A stretch of 60,705 nt of DNA. It comes from Candidatus Methanoperedens sp. Lineage in GTDB: Archaea; Halobacteriota; Methanosarcinia; Methanosarcinales; Methanoperedenaceae. Below are positions 58,158 through 60,705 of this stretch, one piece after another. Position 1 is the first letter of the stretch. Every line of letters begins with the position of its first letter. The notes beneath the pieces are model-generated. The model had not been told where the DNA came from. It saw only the letters and a program-made list of their open reading frames with translations, and ran no database searches. The stretch is taken from assembly GCA_028717345.1 (NCBI GenBank), contig JAQUNZ010000006.1, positions 1 through 60,705 of the forward strand, given 5' to 3'. The position numbers were made by a program, and so were the translations under genes.

Positions 58158-58532
58158 TTGACATACAAGAATATAGAGGAACGTTTGAGAGAATTATCAT
58201 TAAAGTCCTGGGAACTCAAAGGAGAGATTGACCAGATAAATGCAAAGCTAGAGAACACTAAAGACAGTGAGCAGCCCAAACTCATAGCGAAAAAGAAAGA
58301 CCTCATAGATGAGATGCGAGCCAACGCGAAGATGGTTGATATCCTGTTATCACACAGACCAGAAGAAGAAGCCCTGGATAAAGCAGAGATCGCCGTAAAA
58401 GAGGCGCTAAAAGGCTGGCTCTGCAAATCAGCGGAAGAGGATTTTAAAGACCGAATAGAGGAGATTTTCACCAGACTAAAGAATGACCTGTTCAAAGATA
58501 CAGTGAGGAAGATCCCATGCCAGAAAGCGTAA
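58158..58532 (+). CDS. coiled-coil protein, 124 aa, TTG start
   Basis: GGAGGT lies 8 nt before TTG 58158, deciding the start over ATG 58134. Two long helices (ERLRELSLKSWELKGEIDQI, EEALDKAEIAVKEALKGWL). Its end lies in a 51-bp tandem duplication. Confidence 0.55.
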   Translation: MTYKNIEERLRELSLKSWELKGEIDQINAKLENTKDSEQPKLIAKKKDLIDEMRANAKMVDILLSHRPEEEALDKAEIAVKEALKGWLCKSAEEDFKDRIEEIFTRLKNDLFKDTVRKIPCQKA

Positions 58533-58589
58533 CTGAATCTGTTCAAAGATGCAGTGAGGTAGATACCATGCCAGAAAGCGTAACTGATG
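58488..58589 (+). repeat. 51-bp tandem duplication at a gene junction
   Basis: Unit CTGTTCAAAGAT..CGTAACTGAA at 58488-58538 is repeated at 58539-58589 with a few changes. It duplicates the end of one gene and the start (ATGCCAGAAAGCG) of the next in frame. Confidence 0.75.
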
Positions 58590-58771
58590 CAGAAAAGTTC
58601 CTGGCGATCAAGAAGCTGTACCTGGATTATTACAACACCAACCAGGACGTTTCTGTTTTCACTGATGAGTTCTATTTCGCAGTAGGAGAGCTGCTGAACG
58701 GAAAGAAGCGGGAAGATCTCAAACTGAAGTATCTACAGGAGGAAAAGAAATGCAAGCTACTAGAGGACTGA
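58517..58771 (+). CDS. hypothetical protein, 84 aa (67 aa if the inner start is used)
   Basis: The tandem duplication supplies two ATGs, 58517 and 58568, in frame, each starting MPESVT. The ancestral start is probably 58568. The rest is helical (AIKKLYLDYYNTNQDVSVF). Confidence 0.5.
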   Translation: MPESVTESVQRCSEVDTMPESVTDAEKFLAIKKLYLDYYNTNQDVSVFTDEFYFAVGELLNGKKREDLKLKYLQEEKKCKLLED

Positions 58772-58911
58772 AGGATCACACACTCATGGAGGTCCCGGGC
58801 GGGCATGTGTGTATCGGCTGCGACAGGTTCTTCCCACAGGGCTGCAAAGTCGCTGAACAAATTATGGGGCAGATATTGGACCCGCGCACACACGGGAACT
58901 GCGCGATGTGA
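58750..58911 (+). CDS. small Cys protein, 53 aa
   Basis: CIGCDRFFPQGCKV and final C; overlaps the previous gene by 22 nt. ATG after GGAGGAAAAGAA. Probably a metal-binding mini-protein. Confidence 0.5.
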   Translation: MQATRGLKDHTLMEVPGGHVCIGCDRFFPQGCKVAEQIMGQILDPRTHGNCAM

Positions 58912-58947
58912 GTTGATAATCAAATAAAAGAGAGCGGCAACTCTCGA

Positions 58948-59292
58948 ATGAAAGCGAGGTATCCAGTGACGAGAAAGCAGCACCGAGACATTGATCATTA
59001 CAACCAGCCCTACGTCTGGGAGATATCCCTTGCTGATTTCGATATTGATCAGCGCGAGTACGATGATTTTGACGACTCGGCGATCTGTCCCTGTATAGAT
59101 ATCAAAGGTTACTGCGGCCACTCCTGGGGATTCTGCAGGGACGAATGTCCAACGAGGAAAAAGTGGGAGAGTGAAGTGCCTCAGCGGGTTAAGGCTTCCC
59201 CCGCGAACTGCGCGGGGTCGGGCGAAGCCCTAAGCCATAACTCCGCTTCGGCAGGTCATAAAAAGCAGTCACAGTTAGAGGTATTCGTATGA
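58948..59292 (+). CDS. hypothetical protein containing a hairpin element in frame, 114 aa
   Basis: N-terminal 75 residues look ordinary (HYNQPYVWEISLADFDIDQ, then C..CIDIKGYCGHSWGFCRDEC, a Cys set). Residues about 79-100 are encoded by the family-1 element at 59183-59247 and read as low-complexity Ala/Ser/Gly. ATGA overlap with radC. Confidence 0.55.
   Translation: MKARYPVTRKQHRDIDHYNQPYVWEISLADFDIDQREYDDFDDSAICPCIDIKGYCGHSWGFCRDECPTRKKWESEVPQRVKASPANCAGSGEALSHNSASAGHKKQSQLEVFV
59183..59247 (+). repeat. family-1 AACTG element, copy 10, inside a coding frame
   Basis: AGCGG (59183-59187), GTTA and GGCTT pair with AAGCC, TAAC and CCGCT (59243-59247) with the usual A-A and bulge. Inside CCCCGCG-AACTG-CGCGGGG (59199-59217) and GGGC-GAA-GCCC (59220-59230). 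Stem bases differ from copies 1 and 9 in compensating fashion. Confidence 0.82.
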
Positions 59293-59975
59293 ATGGCTAT
59301 AAACTCAGAATTTGTGACTTCCCGCCTGAAGACAGGCCGCAGAACAGGCTCTTATCACAGGGCCCCGGATCGCTCAGTAACAACGAACTGCTATCCCTGG
59401 TAATAAACTCAGGAACAGTGGGGGAGAACGTGCTCTCTCTATCGCAGAGGATACTGGCAACGTATGATATCCAGCAGCTCTCCGCAGTGGACATTTCGCA
59501 GTTGATGAAGATCCACGGTATCAAGAAAGGAAAGGCAGCGCGGATAGCTGCGTGCTTTGAGCTGGCGCGCAGGCTTCAGAGCTTCAGCCGGGACTCAAGG
59601 CAGAAAGCCAACAGCCCGGAGGATGTGTACAGGCTACTTTACCCGCACATGAGGGAAAAGAAGAAAGAGACTTTTATCGAGCTGTGCCTGGATACAAAGA
59701 ACCAGGTATTGAGGCAGGACGTGATTTCGATAGGCAGCCTAAGCGCCAATATCGTGCACCCGCGCGAAGTGTTCAAGACCGCGCTCCTGGAATCCGCAGC
59801 GCACATAATCGTAGTTCACAACCACCCATCCGGTGACCCCACGCCGAGCAGGGAAGATATCGAGATAACGAAGAGGCTGCTTGAAGCCGGAAAGCTCATA
59901 GGAGTAGACCTGCTCGACCACGTTATTATCGGGGACGGCAGGCATTTCAGCATGAAAGAGGCTGGTCACATTTAG
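59289..59975 (+). CDS. radC: RadC-like JAB/MPN-domain protein
   Basis: 228 aa, full length. Helix-hairpin-helix region IHGIKKGKAARIAACFELARR at residues 75-97, then the JAMM metalloprotease-like motif H177-N-H179-P-S-G-D with S187-x-x-D190. RadC proteins are common on mobile elements and linked to recombination, but their biochemical role is unsettled. The start overlaps the previous stop. Confidence 0.9.
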   Translation: MNGYKLRICDFPPEDRPQNRLLSQGPGSLSNNELLSLVINSGTVGENVLSLSQRILATYDIQQLSAVDISQLMKIHGIKKGKAARIAACFELARRLQSFSRDSRQKANSPEDVYRLLYPHMREKKKETFIELCLDTKNQVLRQDVISIGSLSANIVHPREVFKTALLESAAHIIVVHNHPSGDPTPSREDIEITKRLLEAGKLIGVDLLDHVIIGDGRHFSMKEAGHI

Positions 59976-60019
59976 GTTAAATTCAACGGCATTATATAAA
60001 TATGGAGGTATCTGGAAAT

Positions 60020-60364
60020 ATGAATAAAGAAGAGATTCAGAAAATAATTGATGAGAAAGGAATGGACTGGCTGATAGCAGCCATGGTAGATGGCTCAATA
60101 GGTTACCATTCCCCGAACAGCGCAAGAATGCTTATCCAGCGCATCTTAGAAGGAGAAACTCATAGCTGGTGCGAGCGATGCCTGGCCTGCTACAAAGGCG
60201 ACCTGCTCAGTATGGTAGATAGCGACGTGCGCGTGTTCAGGTATTTAGAGACGATAGACTCACAGAAGGTTGAGCGGCTCACGAAATTCGTACAGGCTGC
60301 AGGGAATTTAACGCCCCTGCAGGAGATGGGCCTGAGCGCGATGTATCCGACGATGGGGGTATAA
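60020..60364 (+). CDS. hypothetical protein, 114 aa
   Basis: ATG 60020 after GGAGGTATCTGGAAAT. Helical with a CERCLAC pair near residue 52. Unknown. Confidence 0.55.
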   Translation: MNKEEIQKIIDEKGMDWLIAAMVDGSIGYHSPNSARMLIQRILEGETHSWCERCLACYKGDLLSMVDSDVRVFRYLETIDSQKVERLTKFVQAAGNLTPLQEMGLSAMYPTMGV

Positions 60365-60365
60365 T

Positions 60366-60626
60366 ATGCCAGGTATGAAAGACCAAAAAGACCCGGGACC
60401 GCTTTTACCCGAGCAGGATATAGAGCCGCTGCTGAACAGGATAACGAGTATGTTGGGGGAAGCGGGGTTCGCCTGCTACCCTGTTGGCAATCCAGTGGAT
60501 CTAAGGATAGATACTACGAACTTTGTCAGGGGCAGGGATATAATTTCAATATCCACACAATGCGATGCTGAAAAAGATACGATTGCTTTGATTACACAGG
60601 AGGAAGAAGAATGTCAGAACAACTGA
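60366..60626 (+). CDS. hypothetical protein, 86 aa
   Basis: Mixed alpha/beta (IEPLLNRITSMLGEAGFACY, VDLRIDTTNFV); acidic end. Overlaps the next start by 16 nt. Confidence 0.5.
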   Translation: MPGMKDQKDPGPLLPEQDIEPLLNRITSMLGEAGFACYPVGNPVDLRIDTTNFVRGRDIISISTQCDAEKDTIALITQEEEECQNN

Positions 60627-60705
60627 TCGAACAATACATGCGCGAGCTGGCAGAACAGGCAGCTGCGTGTAGCGCCGCGTGCGCGGAAGCGGATAAGGAA
60701 ATAGA
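60611..60705 (+). CDS. partial hypothetical protein, cut by window end
   Basis: ATG 60611 after AGGAGGAAGAAGA, 31 residues visible, helical and Ala/Glu-rich (EQLIEQYMRELAEQAA). Continues beyond the window. Confidence 0.5.
   Translation, partial: MSEQLIEQYMRELAEQAAACSAACAEADKEI

Noticed and set aside
1-60705. CRISPR arrays, insertion sequences, rRNA or complete tRNA genes
   Set aside because: No regular direct repeats with spacers, no transposase, and no recognisable rRNA or tRNA were found on reading.

Overview
The window looks like part of an archaeal virus or plasmid-like element, most likely from a euryarchaeon of the methanogen/ANME type. This is inferred from an archaeal two-gene RPA module (zinc-finger RPA plus RPA-associated OB protein), TATA-box promoters (some giving nearly leaderless starts), strong GGAGGT ribosome sites, an archaeal-type tyrosine recombinase with a C-terminal zinc ribbon, and secreted proteins built from PEGA, PKD and dockerin-like modules joined by Pro-Thr linkers. 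No ribosomal, tRNA or central metabolism genes were seen. Neither terminase nor portal was recognised, so 'virus' is an inference from the structural-looking and surface-glycan genes.

Layout. 1-6.8 kb: RPA operon, a string of tiny overlapping genes, a first large structured RNA (4.27-4.69 kb), and a DUF1848-like Cys-motif protein. 7.5-11.4 kb: an RNA-rich, gene-poor island holding a candidate giant structured RNA (about 7.65-9.15 kb), further structured RNAs and many hairpin elements, interrupted by only two small genes. 11.4-16.9 kb: probable virion proteins, including a 402-aa capsid candidate and two related small proteins. 16.9-25.5 kb (minus strand): a sugar/glycan cassette (PLP aminotransferase, acetyltransferase, two SDR epimerases, glycosyltransferase) followed by structural-looking proteins. 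25.5-30.9 kb: AbrB and ribbon-helix-helix regulators, a glycosyltransferase and a zinc-ribbon coiled-coil protein. 31-40.5 kb: an aspartyl protease and a large adhesin-like module ending in a 1324-aa nuclease/PKD/PEGA protein and a GT2 glycosyltransferase. 40.5-42.5 kb: a tyrosine recombinase flanked by two independent structured RNAs, the first with its own TATA box and U-tract terminator. 42.6-60.7 kb: a long rightward run of about 50 small genes (many zinc-binding or HTH), a 1084-aa methyltransferase-SNF2 helicase fusion, and radC.

The most unusual property is the amount of structured non-coding sequence. Two dispersed hairpin families recur. Family 1 has stems of changing sequence but always an AACTG loop closed by CG/C; ten copies were found, all in the same orientation, some inside larger multi-branched folds. 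Family 2 is a pair of hairpins joined by a TGCKC-type linker, with six copies on both strands. Stem sequences differ between copies while base pairing is kept, which is what selection on RNA (or single-stranded DNA) structure would produce. One family-1 copy lies inside a reading frame. Together with at least five larger folds this suggests an undescribed RNA-based component of the element. All folds were found by eye and need covariation and transcript tests.
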